The notes: a model not told the origin generated them from the letters alone. DNA of 64,000 nt from Parasalinivibrio latis (GCF_036825535.1 NZ_CP098812.1:3348001-3412000); one strand, 5' to 3'. Shown: positions 1-9,448, numbered from the stretch's first letter. Numbers and translations: made by a program.

Positions 1-206
1 TGAAACAAAACTCCGGTGATTAACATTGAGGCGAAACAATCACGGGCTTCACGGAGATAATAAAGCGATATTGATTAGAATATCAACAGATCTCAGTAAA
101 AATGTTTTCATGAACTAGTACATATTTGTAAGTTGTTGTTTCTTTACCCTTAAACGAGAATGAAGTACATTTTCATCAATTCATCACACAATCCGGAAAA
201 GTCGTC

Positions 207-1220
207 ATGTCACTCCGAGTCCTGCTCTCCACGTCTACCAACCCCTGGTTTAACCTCGCCGTAGAAGACACTATTTTCAGGAATATGCCCGCAGACCAGC
301 GCGTACTGTTCTTGTGGCGGAATGCTGATACTGTGGTTGTAGGACGGGCACAAAACCCATGGAAGGAGTGCAATACGGCAAAAATGGAAGCTGACGGCAT
401 CACTCTGGCCCGACGGCAAAGTGGTGGTGGTGCAGTATTCCACGATTTGGGCAACACCAACTTCACCTTTATGGCGGGAAAGCCGGAATACGACAAGACA
501 GTCTCCACCAATATCGTCCTCAATGCACTGAAGTCACTGGGTATTGAAGCCAAAACTTCTGGACGTAATGATCTGATAGTGGAAGATAGCCTGGGTGAAC
601 GTAAGTTCTCAGGATCCGCCTATCGCGAAACCATGGATCGGGGATTTCACCACGGAACCCTGTTACTGAATGCTGATCTTTCCCGGCTGGCAAATTACCT
701 AAACCCGGATCCGAAAAAGCTGCAAGCCAAGGGAATTGCCTCTGTCCGTTCAAGGGTGATCAACCTTTGTGAGTTGAATGCGAATATCGATCACGAGCAG
801 GTTTGTGAAGCGATCAAGCAGGCCTTCTTCACTTATTACCACGAACAGGCTGAACCAGAACTGATTTCACCGGAATCCCTCCCGAGTCTTCCCGGCTTTG
901 CAGAGAAGTTCGCAACCCAAAGCTGTTGGGAATGGAATTTTGGCCATACTCCGCATTTTACCCATAGTCTGGAAGAGCGCTTCAACTGGGGTGGCGTTGA
1001 GATCCATCTGGATGTTGAAAAAGCACATATCAGTCGCTGTCAGATCTTCACCGACAGTCTGGATCCTGCTCCTTTGGAATCACTTTCAGAAATTCTGGTT
1101 GGTGTTGTCTACACACCGGCTGCATTCAGCGGGGCAGTATCAGAAGTCGCGGTCGCCTATCCTCAATACGCAGACCAGCTAAAAGAATTGCAGGCTTGGT
1201 TAACTACATCCCTCGCCTGA
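207..1220 (+). CDS. lplA: Lipoate-protein ligase A
   Basis: Activates free lipoate (or octanoate) with ATP and attaches it to lysines of the lipoyl domains of pyruvate and 2-oxoglutarate dehydrogenases and GcvH in the cytoplasm. The 337-residue product has the usual length of the E. coli type. Residues 69-80 read RRQSGGGAVFHD, the lipoate/adenylate-binding motif, and Lys133 in RKFSGSAYR is the conserved ligase lysine. The C-terminal ~90 residues form the small accessory domain, so this is a one-piece LplA rather than a split enzyme. It stands alone, with a perfect hairpin downstream. Its ATG has only a weak purine-rich ribosome site. Family assignment is secure. Confidence 0.95.
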   Translation: MSLRVLLSTSTNPWFNLAVEDTIFRNMPADQRVLFLWRNADTVVVGRAQNPWKECNTAKMEADGITLARRQSGGGAVFHDLGNTNFTFMAGKPEYDKTVSTNIVLNALKSLGIEAKTSGRNDLIVEDSLGERKFSGSAYRETMDRGFHHGTLLLNADLSRLANYLNPDPKKLQAKGIASVRSRVINLCELNANIDHEQVCEAIKQAFFTYYHEQAEPELISPESLPSLPGFAEKFATQSCWEWNFGHTPHFTHSLEERFNWGGVEIHLDVEKAHISRCQIFTDSLDPAPLESLSEILVGVVYTPAAFSGAVSEVAVAYPQYADQLKELQAWLTTSLA

Positions 1221-1267
1221 TAGATCAATGTTACCTCTGACCAATATTTGAACTATTTCCCATATAA

Positions 1268-1295
1268 TTACCCACCTAAATATCCAGGTGGGTAA
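1268..1295. repeat. Perfect 10-bp inverted repeat downstream of lplA
   Basis: TTACCCACCT (1268-1277) and AGGTGGGTAA (1286-1295) are exact inverted copies around an 8-base AT-rich loop. It sits 48 bases after the lplA stop and is not followed by a T-run on either strand, so it is not a standard intrinsic terminator. It could be a U-run-less terminator, an RNA 3' end stabiliser or a protein-binding dyad. Confidence 0.6.
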
Positions 1296-1583
1296 CATTG
1301 CTCCCAAATATCCGAAAATAAACAACCAATAAATCTTCACCCAATCAGTCACAAAATTCATTAAATTCAAACAACTAATTGAACTGCATTTATTTCACTA
1401 TAGATAAATATATCAGTATGAAATTTATTCACTTTCAATCAGTTGTATTGCAATCTATTTTATTTCATTAGCTAAAATAAGTTCTGAAACACCTGAAGGA
1501 AACAGAGACACCCCTTCAATCACAAGCGTAGTAAATGATGTGGGCTTTCAGACAATTAACTGACACAGACAGGGTTGTCGACA
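1296..1583. other. AT-rich intergenic region before the EIIC-EAL gene
   Basis: The gap between lplA and the EAL gene is 363 bases in total. Beyond the hairpin at 1268-1295 it is strongly AT-rich (about 1310-1500), which would suit a promoter and nucleoid-protein binding. No convincing small gene or RNA was recognised. Confidence 0.4.
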
Positions 1584-3575
1584 ATGATACTTTCACCTTC
1601 ATTGGGCCGCGTACTATTTATATCCCTAAGGGATGCCGCACTGGCACTACTCCCCTTTATGTTCCTGCGCTCAGTTTGGGTTGCAATAAATGCGCTTGGT
1701 GTCTCGCACTACATCGTGAGCGAACAAAATTCACTATTCCTTTCCAGCATATTTGCCATTGGCTTCCCTCTTTTTCTCGTTATATCTATTGCTTACCATT
1801 TGGCACTCAACTTCTCCTACGATCGTATTCATGCCACCATTTTATCGCTGCTTACCTTCATCTGTTTTTCCGGAACCATAAAACTCAGCGATGGGCAGTT
1901 CATCGTAACGGATAACTTTGTACTTCATCACGCGGTACTCACGCCTATTTTGGTATGGGGATTTTATGTGATGATTAGAAAGTACCTTCGCCTTTCTATC
2001 GACAATGAAGGAAGGCTCAACTCAACGTTGGTCCGGAACATTGATGCCGCCCTGCCCTATATCATCATATTCTTTGCTGCACTCGGAACCCTGCCACTTC
2101 TCAGTTTTTTCAGCATTTATCCCTTTGTTCAATGGGTAGCTTCTTTGCCAACACAAATTGAAGCACTGGTTCACACCGTCTCAATTCACCTCTTCTGGTT
2201 AACCGGCATTCATGGCGCATCAGCGTACTACACATTTTTTGATACCGGCTTTGTGGCGGAGCCTTACGTATCAGGGATACCTTTTAATACCTTTTTTGAC
2301 GTGTTTGTTTCCCCCGGAGGCGCCGGCAGCAGTTGGTCCATTATTCTGGCAATTCTCCTTTTTTCCCGAAACTCCCATGCCCGTGCTGTCGCCAAGCTTT
2401 CACTGCCTTTTGCACTGATTAATGTTAATGAACTCCTCCTTTTTGGTTTGCCGGTAATTTATAACCCTACCCTTGCCATCCCCTTCCTGATGGTTCCGCT
2501 TATCAACCAGTTGCTGGCACAGACACTTCTCACTTTCCACCCCGTGCCCGTGGTGGAAACCACCATAGAGTGGGTTACCCCTGTTTTCTTCAACAGCTGG
2601 ATGGTGACGCACAGTACATTTGCCGTTGCCGTACAAGGCCTCCTGATTCTTCTGGGTGTCCTGCTATACCGGCCATTTATCATGCGGTTTGAGGTCGGTA
2701 GCAGTGAAAGTTTGCGTGACAACCTCACCAGAGCGCTCAACCTCACCAATGACGTTGTCAGCCGCAGCGATGTGCGCATGCACCAGGCTCAGAATGAACT
2801 GAACCAGCAACAGGTGGTGCTGCAGCAGCATATGTATGATCTCATTAACGGAGAGCTGTTGCTTTACTACCAGCCACAATACTGCGCGGATACCGGAAAA
2901 ATCATTGGGATGGAGGCCCTGCTTAGGCTGAAGAAAAAAGGCAGGATTTATGGCCCGGCGTTTCTCGATGACTTTGCCGGGGCAGGTATGATGACCTGCA
3001 TTGACAGGTGGGTGATAGAACAGGCCGCCCAGGACATTGATCACTGGCTGGAACAGAAGGTTCCTTTGCAAAAGGTCAGTATCAACATCACTGCTGACTC
3101 CCTGCTGGATGACAGTACCATTGAGTTCCTGATAACCCGTCTAAAAGGATATCCGGTCGTCATTGAGGTGACTGAGTCATCTTACATTCAGCACCTTGTT
3201 GTTGCGAAATTGTCAGTGCAGAAACTGCGGAGCGCAGGTATTCCCGTCGCCATTGATGATTTTGGTTCCGGCTACTCCAGCCTGTCACTGCTGGCCGAGC
3301 TCGAGGCTGATATCGTGAAACTCGACCGGCAGTTTCTTGCAAAAACCCATTCAAAAGAAGGTTGCATTCTTTACCGGGCAATCAGCGAGACTCTCGGAAA
3401 ACTCAATTACCAAATCATTGCAGAAGGTGTAGAAACCGAGAATGAGCTGGCGCTGGTCAGCGCCTGTGGAATCAAGGTTATCCAGGGATATTATTTTTCC
3501 CGCCCGATTTCCAAAGAAGAACTGGCGCAGAAACTACAGCGGAGCAATGACAATCCGAACAATGCTGTAGCGTGA
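1584..3575 (+). CDS. Membrane PTS-EIIC-like / EAL c-di-GMP phosphodiesterase fusion
   Basis: The N-terminal ~370 residues are a multi-span membrane region resembling a sugar PTS permease (EIIC, cellobiose/lactose-like); the C-terminal ~250 residues are a cytoplasmic EAL domain. Catalytic features are intact: EAL at 444-446 in GMEALLRL, a Glu in IEVTES, the Asp pair at 558-559 in IDDFGSGYSS, a Lys in IVKLDRQF and EGVETE. c-di-GMP hydrolysis is therefore likely. No EIIA or EIIB domain is fused or encoded nearby, so the membrane part more likely senses a sugar or the PTS state than transports alone; that is inference. ATG 1584 is preferred; an in-frame TTG lies at 1575. The product is about 663 residues. 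Confidence 0.85.
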   Translation: MILSPSLGRVLFISLRDAALALLPFMFLRSVWVAINALGVSHYIVSEQNSLFLSSIFAIGFPLFLVISIAYHLALNFSYDRIHATILSLLTFICFSGTIKLSDGQFIVTDNFVLHHAVLTPILVWGFYVMIRKYLRLSIDNEGRLNSTLVRNIDAALPYIIIFFAALGTLPLLSFFSIYPFVQWVASLPTQIEALVHTVSIHLFWLTGIHGASAYYTFFDTGFVAEPYVSGIPFNTFFDVFVSPGGAGSSWSIILAILLFSRNSHARAVAKLSLPFALINVNELLLFGLPVIYNPTLAIPFLMVPLINQLLAQTLLTFHPVPVVETTIEWVTPVFFNSWMVTHSTFAVAVQGLLILLGVLLYRPFIMRFEVGSSESLRDNLTRALNLTNDVVSRSDVRMHQAQNELNQQQVVLQQHMYDLINGELLLYYQPQYCADTGKIIGMEALLRLKKKGRIYGPAFLDDFAGAGMMTCIDRWVIEQAAQDIDHWLEQKVPLQKVSINITADSLLDDSTIEFLITRLKGYPVVIEVTESSYIQHLVVAKLSVQKLRSAGIPVAIDDFGSGYSSLSLLAELEADIVKLDRQFLAKTHSKEGCILYRAISETLGKLNYQIIAEGVETENELALVSACGIKVIQGYYFSRPISKEELAQKLQRSNDNPNNAVA

Positions 3576-4297
3576 TACAAGGTTCATGTAAGGCAGTTAC
3601 AAAACAAAGAAGAGAAAACCACAGATGTAGTAACTTTTCCTGCAAAATTAGCTCTCAGCTTCGTAACACCAGTCTTATCTCATAGAGGGTCGCGTCAGCC
3701 TCCCTCAATTCGTGCACGTTCCCCCTGAAAATGGTCTACATTCCTTGGTTACCATACTCCCGACTCTTCTGGAAAGTGTCGGGAAAAACCAAACCTGAAC
3801 CCGTTGAAGGTAAAAATAGTTATTTTTCCTTGTCAGGATAACCGTTACAGAGTGGTGATTTACTGCCCCGATTGTGGTAAATTTACGGCCTTGTAATTTG
3901 ACAAGCGTTTTACATTCTGATCCATTTCAGAGTGATTGCAGCGTCTGCAGCCTGATAAAGGGTTGCCCATGATCAAAACGCTGCAATAACGTATGCGTAT
4001 AATCAGCGCCGGGTAAGTATTCCGGAATACCGTGGTTTGCGAAAACCAGCGGCTTGAACAGTAACAGTTCACAAAAACTGTACTTTCCGGAAATGCCCAG
4101 GCCCAAACGGCATTATCGACAGATAGGGCCCGGTGCTAGCAAGTATACATTGCGACAGGCGTATGCCCTTTTCAGGAAGAGAAAGAGAGGGGTGACAAAC
4201 GGTAGACGCTAAGCCACTGAAATCTGGATGATGGTTTCGAGGCCGTCTGTTGCAATAAAATCCCAAAACGTCAAAGTTCGACCGGAGAAACTTCTCA
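3576..4297. other. Long intergenic region upstream of pyruvate kinase
   Basis: This is the longest gene-free stretch (722 bases). An imperfect hairpin with CCCGAC/GTCGGG arms lies near 3768-3793, and a perfect TATAAT is at 3998-4003, but without a good -35 at the normal distance. A second -10-like TATACA lies near 4143. The pyk ribosome site is just before 4298. A long pyk leader or a small RNA could be present; neither can be shown from sequence. Confidence 0.4.
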
Positions 4298-5710
4298 ATG
4301 AAAAAGACCAAGATCGTTTGTACGATTGGCCCTAAATCTGAGTCAAAAGAGATGCTGACCAAGCTGGCTAACGCTGGCATGAACGTAATGCGCCTGAACT
4401 TCTCACACGGCGATTACGAAGAGCACGGCACTCGCATTAACACTCTGCGTGAAGTGATGAAGGACACCGGCAAGCAGCTGGCAATCCTGCTCGACACCAA
4501 GGGTCCTGAGATCCGTACCATCAAGCTGGAAAACGGCGATGACGTTTCTCTGGTTGCTGGCCAAACTTTCACTCTGACTACTGACAAGACTGTTGTTGGT
4601 AACAAAGAGCGTGTAGCAGTAACTTATGAAGGCCTGGCTCGTGACCTGAAAGTAGGTAACACTGTTCTGGTTGATGACGGCCTGATCGAGATGGAAGTAC
4701 TGGAAACTACTGAAACTGATGTAGTTTGTAAGGTTCTGAACAACGGCGACCTGGGTGAAAACAAAGGTGTTAACCTGCCAGGCGTTTCTGTGAAGCTGCC
4801 AGCTCTGGCTGAAAAAGATAAGTCTGACCTGAAGTTCGGTTGTGAGCAAGGCGTTGACTTCATCGCTGCTTCTTTCATCCGTAAGAAAGAAGACGTTCTG
4901 GAAATCCGTGAACTGCTGGAAGCAAATGGCGGTTCAGACATCAAGATCATCTCTAAGATCGAAAACCAGGAAGGCGTAGACAACTTCGACGAAATCCTTG
5001 AAGTTTCTGACGGCATCATGGTTGCTCGTGGTGACCTGGGTGTTGAAATCCCAGTTGAAGAAGTTATCTTCGCCCAGAAGATGATGATCGAGAAGTGTAA
5101 CCGCGCTCGCAAGATGGTTATCACTGCAACTCAGATGCTGGATTCTATGATCAAGAACCCACGTCCAACCCGCGCGGAAGCCGGTGACGTTGCAAACGCC
5201 ATCATGGACGGTACTGACGCAGTTATGCTGTCAGGCGAATCAGCTAAAGGTAAGTACCCAGTAGAAGCTGTATCTATCATGGCTCAAATCTGTGAGCGTA
5301 CTGACGCGGCAATGAACGCTGACCTGGGTTCACGTCTGGACAGCCCACGCCTGCGCATCACTGAAGCAGTATGTAAGGGTGCAGTAGACACTTCTGAGAA
5401 GCTGAGCGCGCCTCTGATTGTTGTTGCTACTGAAGCTGGTAAGTCTGCTCGCTCTGTACGTAAGTACTTCCCTAAAGCGAACATCCTGGCTGTTACCACT
5501 AACCAGAAGACTGCTGCGCAACTGTGCCTGAGCAAAGGCGTAACTCCAGTTGTTGTTAACAGCATCGCAAGCACTGACGAGTTCTACCGTCTGGGTAAAG
5601 AACTGTCTCTGGAATCTGGCATGGCGAAGAAAGGCGATATCGTAGTTATGGTATCTGGCGCCCTGGTTCCATCTGGCACTACCAACACTGCTTCTGTACA
5701 CGTACTGTAA
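4298..5710 (+). CDS. pykF: Pyruvate kinase I
   Basis: Catalyses phosphoenolpyruvate + ADP to pyruvate + ATP, the last step of glycolysis. At 470 residues it has the length of the fructose-1,6-bisphosphate-activated PykF type. It begins with the typical TKIVCTIGPKSES and MRLNFSHG, contains the active-site lysine stretch IISKIENQEG and the metal-binding MVARGDLGVE, and the TQMLDSM signature. The gene uses the optimal codons of highly expressed genes (GCT, GTT, CTG, AAG), unlike its neighbours. It is monocistronic, with a 722-base upstream region and its own terminator at 5740. Assignment as PykF rather than PykA rests on length and N-terminus. Confidence 0.97.
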   Translation: MKKTKIVCTIGPKSESKEMLTKLANAGMNVMRLNFSHGDYEEHGTRINTLREVMKDTGKQLAILLDTKGPEIRTIKLENGDDVSLVAGQTFTLTTDKTVVGNKERVAVTYEGLARDLKVGNTVLVDDGLIEMEVLETTETDVVCKVLNNGDLGENKGVNLPGVSVKLPALAEKDKSDLKFGCEQGVDFIAASFIRKKEDVLEIRELLEANGGSDIKIISKIENQEGVDNFDEILEVSDGIMVARGDLGVEIPVEEVIFAQKMMIEKCNRARKMVITATQMLDSMIKNPRPTRAEAGDVANAIMDGTDAVMLSGESAKGKYPVEAVSIMAQICERTDAAMNADLGSRLDSPRLRITEAVCKGAVDTSEKLSAPLIVVATEAGKSARSVRKYFPKANILAVTTNQKTAAQLCLSKGVTPVVVNSIASTDEFYRLGKELSLESGMAKKGDIVVMVSGALVPSGTTNTASVHVL

Positions 5711-5739
5711 TCAGTGTCCTGCCTGTCAAGGCATTGAAG

Positions 5740-5764
5740 AAGGAGCCGAAAGGCTCCTTTTTTG
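5740..5764 (+). terminator. Intrinsic terminator of pykF
   Basis: AAGGAGCC (5740-5747), loop GAAA, GGCTCCTT (5752-5759), then a T-run to 5763. Confidence 0.9.
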
Positions 5765-5835
5765 TATCTGCACCCCGGTCTTTTGCTGGCCAGATTCGGT
5801 AAACTATTCAAACCTGACGACCATAAACGGAACTT

Positions 5836-6495
5836 ATGCCCGGACACTCCCAGGCCACAGAAATGGCCGACACCCTTAGGCAGGCACTGTATGCCGGACA
5901 ACTTAAGCCTGGTTCACGCCTGACAGTGGCTTCACTGGTAAACCAATACCGGACAGGAGCCTCTCCAACACGGGAAGCCCTTGCCATCCTTTGTGCTGAA
6001 GGTTTGTTGCTTAGCGAACCACAAAAAGGCGTAGTTATCCCTCCGCTTACCCGCCCCGGCTTTGAAGATTTATTGGAATGCCTGTTACTGTCGGCATCAA
6101 GGCTGCTGTCTGACAAGCCACGTGACGAAAACCAAAGGCTGGATATACTCGGAAGGCTTCACGCCCTGAGGTTTCTTCCCGGCACCATCAATCCCGGCTA
6201 CCAACCGGCACGGGAACAGTTTCACCGGGAACTCCACCTGGCTCTGGTTGAAGGGGCAGGAAACCAACCGCTGAAGGTATTTTTCAAAAACAGCTTACTT
6301 GGTGTCGAAAGGTACCTGGCGTTTTCACTGAACAGCTTGAGCTATAAGCCCCAGAACTACATGTCCCCTGACGCACTGTCGGGTTTTATAAAACAGATAC
6401 TCAGTGCAGACCCCGAAACAGCTCTGGAAAAATATTATATGTACTGGGAGCAGCAAGCGGATTTTATCCGCCTGGCACTGGAGGGACAGGGATAA
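5836..6495 (+). CDS. GntR-family transcriptional regulator (FCD-like)
   Basis: The 219-residue protein has an N-terminal winged helix: the segment LRQALYAGQLKPGSRL followed by GASPTREALAIL and a wing ending QKGVVIPPL. A helical C-terminal ligand-binding half follows, typical in size for the FadR/FCD subgroup. Such proteins usually repress nearby catabolic or transport genes in response to a small organic acid. No adjacent target operon is obvious: pykF upstream has its own terminator and ilvH downstream is convergent. The effector and targets are unknown. The start at 5836 gives the expected short lead-in to the DNA-binding helix. Confidence 0.8.
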   Translation: MPGHSQATEMADTLRQALYAGQLKPGSRLTVASLVNQYRTGASPTREALAILCAEGLLLSEPQKGVVIPPLTRPGFEDLLECLLLSASRLLSDKPRDENQRLDILGRLHALRFLPGTINPGYQPAREQFHRELHLALVEGAGNQPLKVFFKNSLLGVERYLAFSLNSLSYKPQNYMSPDALSGFIKQILSADPETALEKYYMYWEQQADFIRLALEGQG

Positions 6496-6761
6496 CGCTG
6501 GATCCGTTTTACCAACGGGTAAGCTCTTTAAAATGGGTTCGGGCAAGCAAAACAAGAGGGACCAGGAACACCGCGCTAACCTTGAATGCCATCATCAGCA
6601 ATGAAAGGCTTGTTGCCCTGACCAACACCTTATTCACCACATTAACCACTTTTTTCACCGCCTGTATCTCCGCTCATTTTTCAACCAAGCGGCATAGTTT
6701 ACGGATAATTACAGCTGTTTCAATGACCGGACAAAAAATATACTTTCGGGGCATAAAACAA
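6496..6761. other. Gene-free stretch between GntR gene and ilvH
   Basis: The gap from 6496 to 6817 is 322 bases between convergent genes. Apart from the shared terminator at 6762-6784 I see nothing definite. A 79-codon open frame at 6582-6821 runs through the terminator and overlaps ilvH, so it is not considered a gene. Confidence 0.4.
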
Positions 6762-6784
6762 AAAAGGCAGCCAGGCTGCCTTTT
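6762..6784. terminator. Bidirectional terminator between GntR gene and ilvH
   Basis: AAAAGGCAG (6762-6770) pairs with CTGCCTTTT (6776-6784) around a 5-base loop. A-run on one side and T-run on the other allow use from both strands; it lies 34 bases past the ilvH stop. Confidence 0.85.
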
Positions 6785-6817
6785 AAAAATACTTCAACAT
6801 GTTAGAGGTAACACACT

Positions 6818-7318
6818 TTAAGCACGAAGTGCGCGCTCACCTCGGTTGATGCCCACAATACCGCTGCGGGCCACTTCGATAATTTCAGTGACATCCCCCA
6901 CGGCATGGATAAACGCATCCAGTTTTTCACTGGTACCGGCAATCTGTACCGTATACTGGCTGTTGGTTACGTCCACAATCTGGCCACGGAAAATATCGGC
7001 GGTACGTTTCACTTCCGCGCGGGCAAACCCTGCCGCCTTAACCTTGACCAACGCCAGCTCACGCTCGATATGCTCGGCTTCAGTGACATTGGAGACCTTT
7101 AGCACATCAATCAGCTTGTGCAGTTGCTTCTCGATCTGCTCCCGCTCCTCCTCCTTTACCACCTTGGTGGTAATATTCAGGCGGGACAGCGTAGGGTCAT
7201 CTGTCGGCGATACGTTCAGTGATTCGATGTTGTAACCACGCTGGGAGAACAAACCTACCACACGGGACAGGGCACCGGGCTGGTTTTCCATCAGCAGTGA
7301 AATGATACTCCGTTCCAT
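6818..7318 (-). CDS. ilvH: Acetolactate synthase III, regulatory small subunit
   Basis: Small subunit of acetohydroxyacid synthase III. It binds valine through its N-terminal ACT domain and gives feedback inhibition of IlvI. The 166-residue product begins MERSIISLLMENQPGALSRV, matching the conserved family start, followed by GLFSQRGYNIESL (ACT loop residues). An in-frame codon farther upstream (7345) lies inside ilvI and is not needed. The stop of ilvI and the ATG here overlap by one base (TGATG), implying translational coupling. Same operon as ilvI. Confidence 0.97.
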   Translation of the reverse strand: MERSIISLLMENQPGALSRVVGLFSQRGYNIESLNVSPTDDPTLSRLNITTKVVKEEEREQIEKQLHKLIDVLKVSNVTEAEHIERELALVKVKAAGFARAEVKRTADIFRGQIVDVTNSQYTVQIAGTSEKLDAFIHAVGDVTEIIEVARSGIVGINRGERALRA

Positions 7319-9036
7319 CAGGTTCTCTCCGTTTTGCTCAACCACATCTCATTCATCGCACCACCACGTACCTGCATTGGGTACACATGCTCAGTTTCAT
7401 CCACATTGATGTCGACGAACACGAGGCGGTTTTTCTGCTCAAGTGCTTTCTGAAGGCCAGCTTCCAGCTCAGAAGGATGGGTGATACGAATACCCACATG
7501 CCCGTAGGCTTCGGCAATCGCAGCAAAATCAGGCACCGAATCCATGTAGGAATGAGAGTGGCGGCCTTGGTAAATCATATCCTGCCACTGCTTCACCATG
7601 CCGAGGAAGCGGTTGTTCAGGTTGATGATCTTAACCGGAATATCGTACTGCAGCGCGGTAGACAGCTCCTGGATGTTCATCTGGATACTGCCATCACCGG
7701 TAACACACATCACATCGGCATCCGGCAATGCAAACTTAACCCCCATCGCCGCAGGAAGGCCAAAGCCCATGGTGCCGAGGCCACCAGAGTTGATCCAGCG
7801 GCGCGGTTTATCAAACGGGTAATACAGCGCAGCAAACATCTGGTGCTGACCTACGTCTGACGCGACATAGGCTTCGCCTTTGGTCAGCTTGTAGAGGGTT
7901 TCGATAACCTGCTGAGGCTTAATGCGTTCAGGGTCAGACTGGTAAGAAAGGCACTTACGCTCTCGCCAGACATTGATATTGCTCCACCACTGCTCAAGCG
8001 CCTGGGTATCATTTGTTCCGCCCTGCTCTTCGAGCAGCTTGAGCATTTTATCCAGCACCACGTCTGCCGAGCCGACAATAGGGATATCAGCCTTCACATT
8101 TTTGGAAATGCTCGACGGATCGATGTCGATATGCAGTACCGCTGCATTCGGGCAGTATTTTTCCAGGTTGTTGGTGGTACGGTCATCGAAACGCACGCCG
8201 ACAGCAAAGATCAGGTCAGCATTGTGCATTGCCATATTGGCTTCGTAAGTACCGTGCATACCCAACATACCCAGTGCATTTTCATGGGTGCCAGGGAAAG
8301 ATCCCAACCCCATCAGGGTACTGATAACAGGTAAGTTCAGGGTTTCAGCCACTTTCAGCAACTGCTGGTCACAGCTTGAAATAATGGCGCCCCCTCCGAT
8401 ATACAGAACCGGTTTCTTGGCTTCCAACAACGCTTTCAGGCCACGCTTAATCTGGCCTTTGTGGCCGGATGTGGTTGGGTTGTAGGAACGCAGGTGTACC
8501 GATTCCGGATAAGAATAAGGAAATTTGTTGGCCGGGTTCAGCATATCCTTTGGCAGGTCAACCACGACCGGGCCGGGACGACCGGTAGAGGCGATATAAA
8601 ATGCCTTTTTGATGGTTTCAGGAATATCTTCCGTTTTCTGAACCAGGAAACTGTGTTTTACGATTGGCCGGGATACACCCACCATGTCACATTCCTGGAA
8701 TGCATCGCCGCCAATCAGGTAGCTCATTACCTGGCCGGATAATACAACCATTGGGACAGAATCATAGTAAGCGGTCGCAATACCGGTAATCGCATTGGTT
8801 GCGCCGGGGCCGGAAGTAACCAGAACACAGCCTACTTCGCCGGTAGAGCGGGCATAACCGTCAGCCATGTGCACGGCAGCCTGTTCATGGCGAACCAGAA
8901 CGTGCTCAATACCTTCTTGCTGGTGAAGGGCGTCATAGATGTCGAGAACCGACCCGCCCGGATATCCAAAGATGTGTTTTACGCCCTGATCGATGAGCGA
9001 GCGCACGATCATCTCAGCGCCGGATAACATGTCCAC
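7318..9036 (-). CDS. ilvI: Acetolactate synthase III, catalytic large subunit
   Basis: Thiamine-diphosphate enzyme that condenses two pyruvates to 2-acetolactate, or pyruvate with 2-oxobutyrate, for valine, leucine and isoleucine synthesis. The 572 residues start MDMLSGAEM with FGYPGG, the catalytic Glu in VRHEQAAVHMADGYAR and the ThDP/Mg motif GDGSIQMN...NLNN near residue 450. The start is GTG at 9036: a GGGAGG ribosome site lies 5 bases upstream and the N-terminus matches the family. An ATG two codons in (9030) is the alternative. Upstream is a 440-base AT-rich region suited to Lrp/LeuO control. Confidence 0.97.
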   Translation of the reverse strand: MDMLSGAEMIVRSLIDQGVKHIFGYPGGSVLDIYDALHQQEGIEHVLVRHEQAAVHMADGYARSTGEVGCVLVTSGPGATNAITGIATAYYDSVPMVVLSGQVMSYLIGGDAFQECDMVGVSRPIVKHSFLVQKTEDIPETIKKAFYIASTGRPGPVVVDLPKDMLNPANKFPYSYPESVHLRSYNPTTSGHKGQIKRGLKALLEAKKPVLYIGGGAIISSCDQQLLKVAETLNLPVISTLMGLGSFPGTHENALGMLGMHGTYEANMAMHNADLIFAVGVRFDDRTTNNLEKYCPNAAVLHIDIDPSSISKNVKADIPIVGSADVVLDKMLKLLEEQGGTNDTQALEQWWSNINVWRERKCLSYQSDPERIKPQQVIETLYKLTKGEAYVASDVGQHQMFAALYYPFDKPRRWINSGGLGTMGFGLPAAMGVKFALPDADVMCVTGDGSIQMNIQELSTALQYDIPVKIINLNNRFLGMVKQWQDMIYQGRHSHSYMDSVPDFAAIAEAYGHVGIRITHPSELEAGLQKALEQKNRLVFVDINVDETEHVYPMQVRGGAMNEMWLSKTERT

Positions 9037-9420
9037 ATTTGCCTCCCTGTATGCATAGTAGGACTTACTTTTTGCCTGTCGGGCCAGCTCCTGCTGTCCC
9101 TAGCTATGCCATCAGCGCGTGTCGTAACAAGCGCCGACTAAGCCTGTTAACTTTACCGTGACAAACAACAAGTTGTCTATTATGTAATCAGGGTTCATAT
9201 TTATCCGCTTAAAACAATCCAAAAACCTCAATGAAACATCATAAAATCCCGACAAATTAGTAAATATAACCGCGTGAAACAAAATAATTAGTTATTTGTA
9301 AAATCAAAAATCGACTTTTGGGCCTGAGGTAAAGCAGTACTTTCAGCTTTTCCATGTTAATTCTCTTCTGTAAGAGCCTTTTGTTAGAAAAATGTATCCG
9401 AATTTCCAGCAAACAACGAA
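9037..9420. other. AT-rich control region upstream of ilvIH
   Basis: No gene is visible between ilvI and the acyl-CoA ligase. 9170-9310 is markedly A+T-rich with several A-tracts, as expected for Lrp- or H-NS-type control of ilvIH; this is inference. No isoleucine/valine/leucine-rich leader peptide or attenuator hairpin was found here, in contrast to the leu operon. Confidence 0.4.
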
Positions 9421-9423
9421 AAA

Positions 9424-9448
9424 GCCGGACACTGAAAACAGCATCCGG
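9424..9448 (-). terminator. Terminator of the acyl-CoA ligase gene
   Basis: Read on the minus strand: GCCGGATGCTG, loop TTTT, CAGTGTCCGGC with one mismatch, then TTTTT. It lies about 30 bases past the stop at 9477. Confidence 0.8.

Noticed and set aside
4205..4240. Cra/FruR-like site before pykF (CTGAAATC)
   Set aside because: Only a partial half-site; it lacks the palindromic part of the consensus.
6582..6821. 79-codon plus-strand frame between the GntR gene and ilvH
   Set aside because: It runs through the bidirectional terminator and into ilvH, has no ribosome site and no recognisable family.
9037..9420. Attenuator or leader peptide for ilvIH
   Set aside because: No short frame rich in Ile, Val or Leu codons and no terminator hairpin was found before ilvI.
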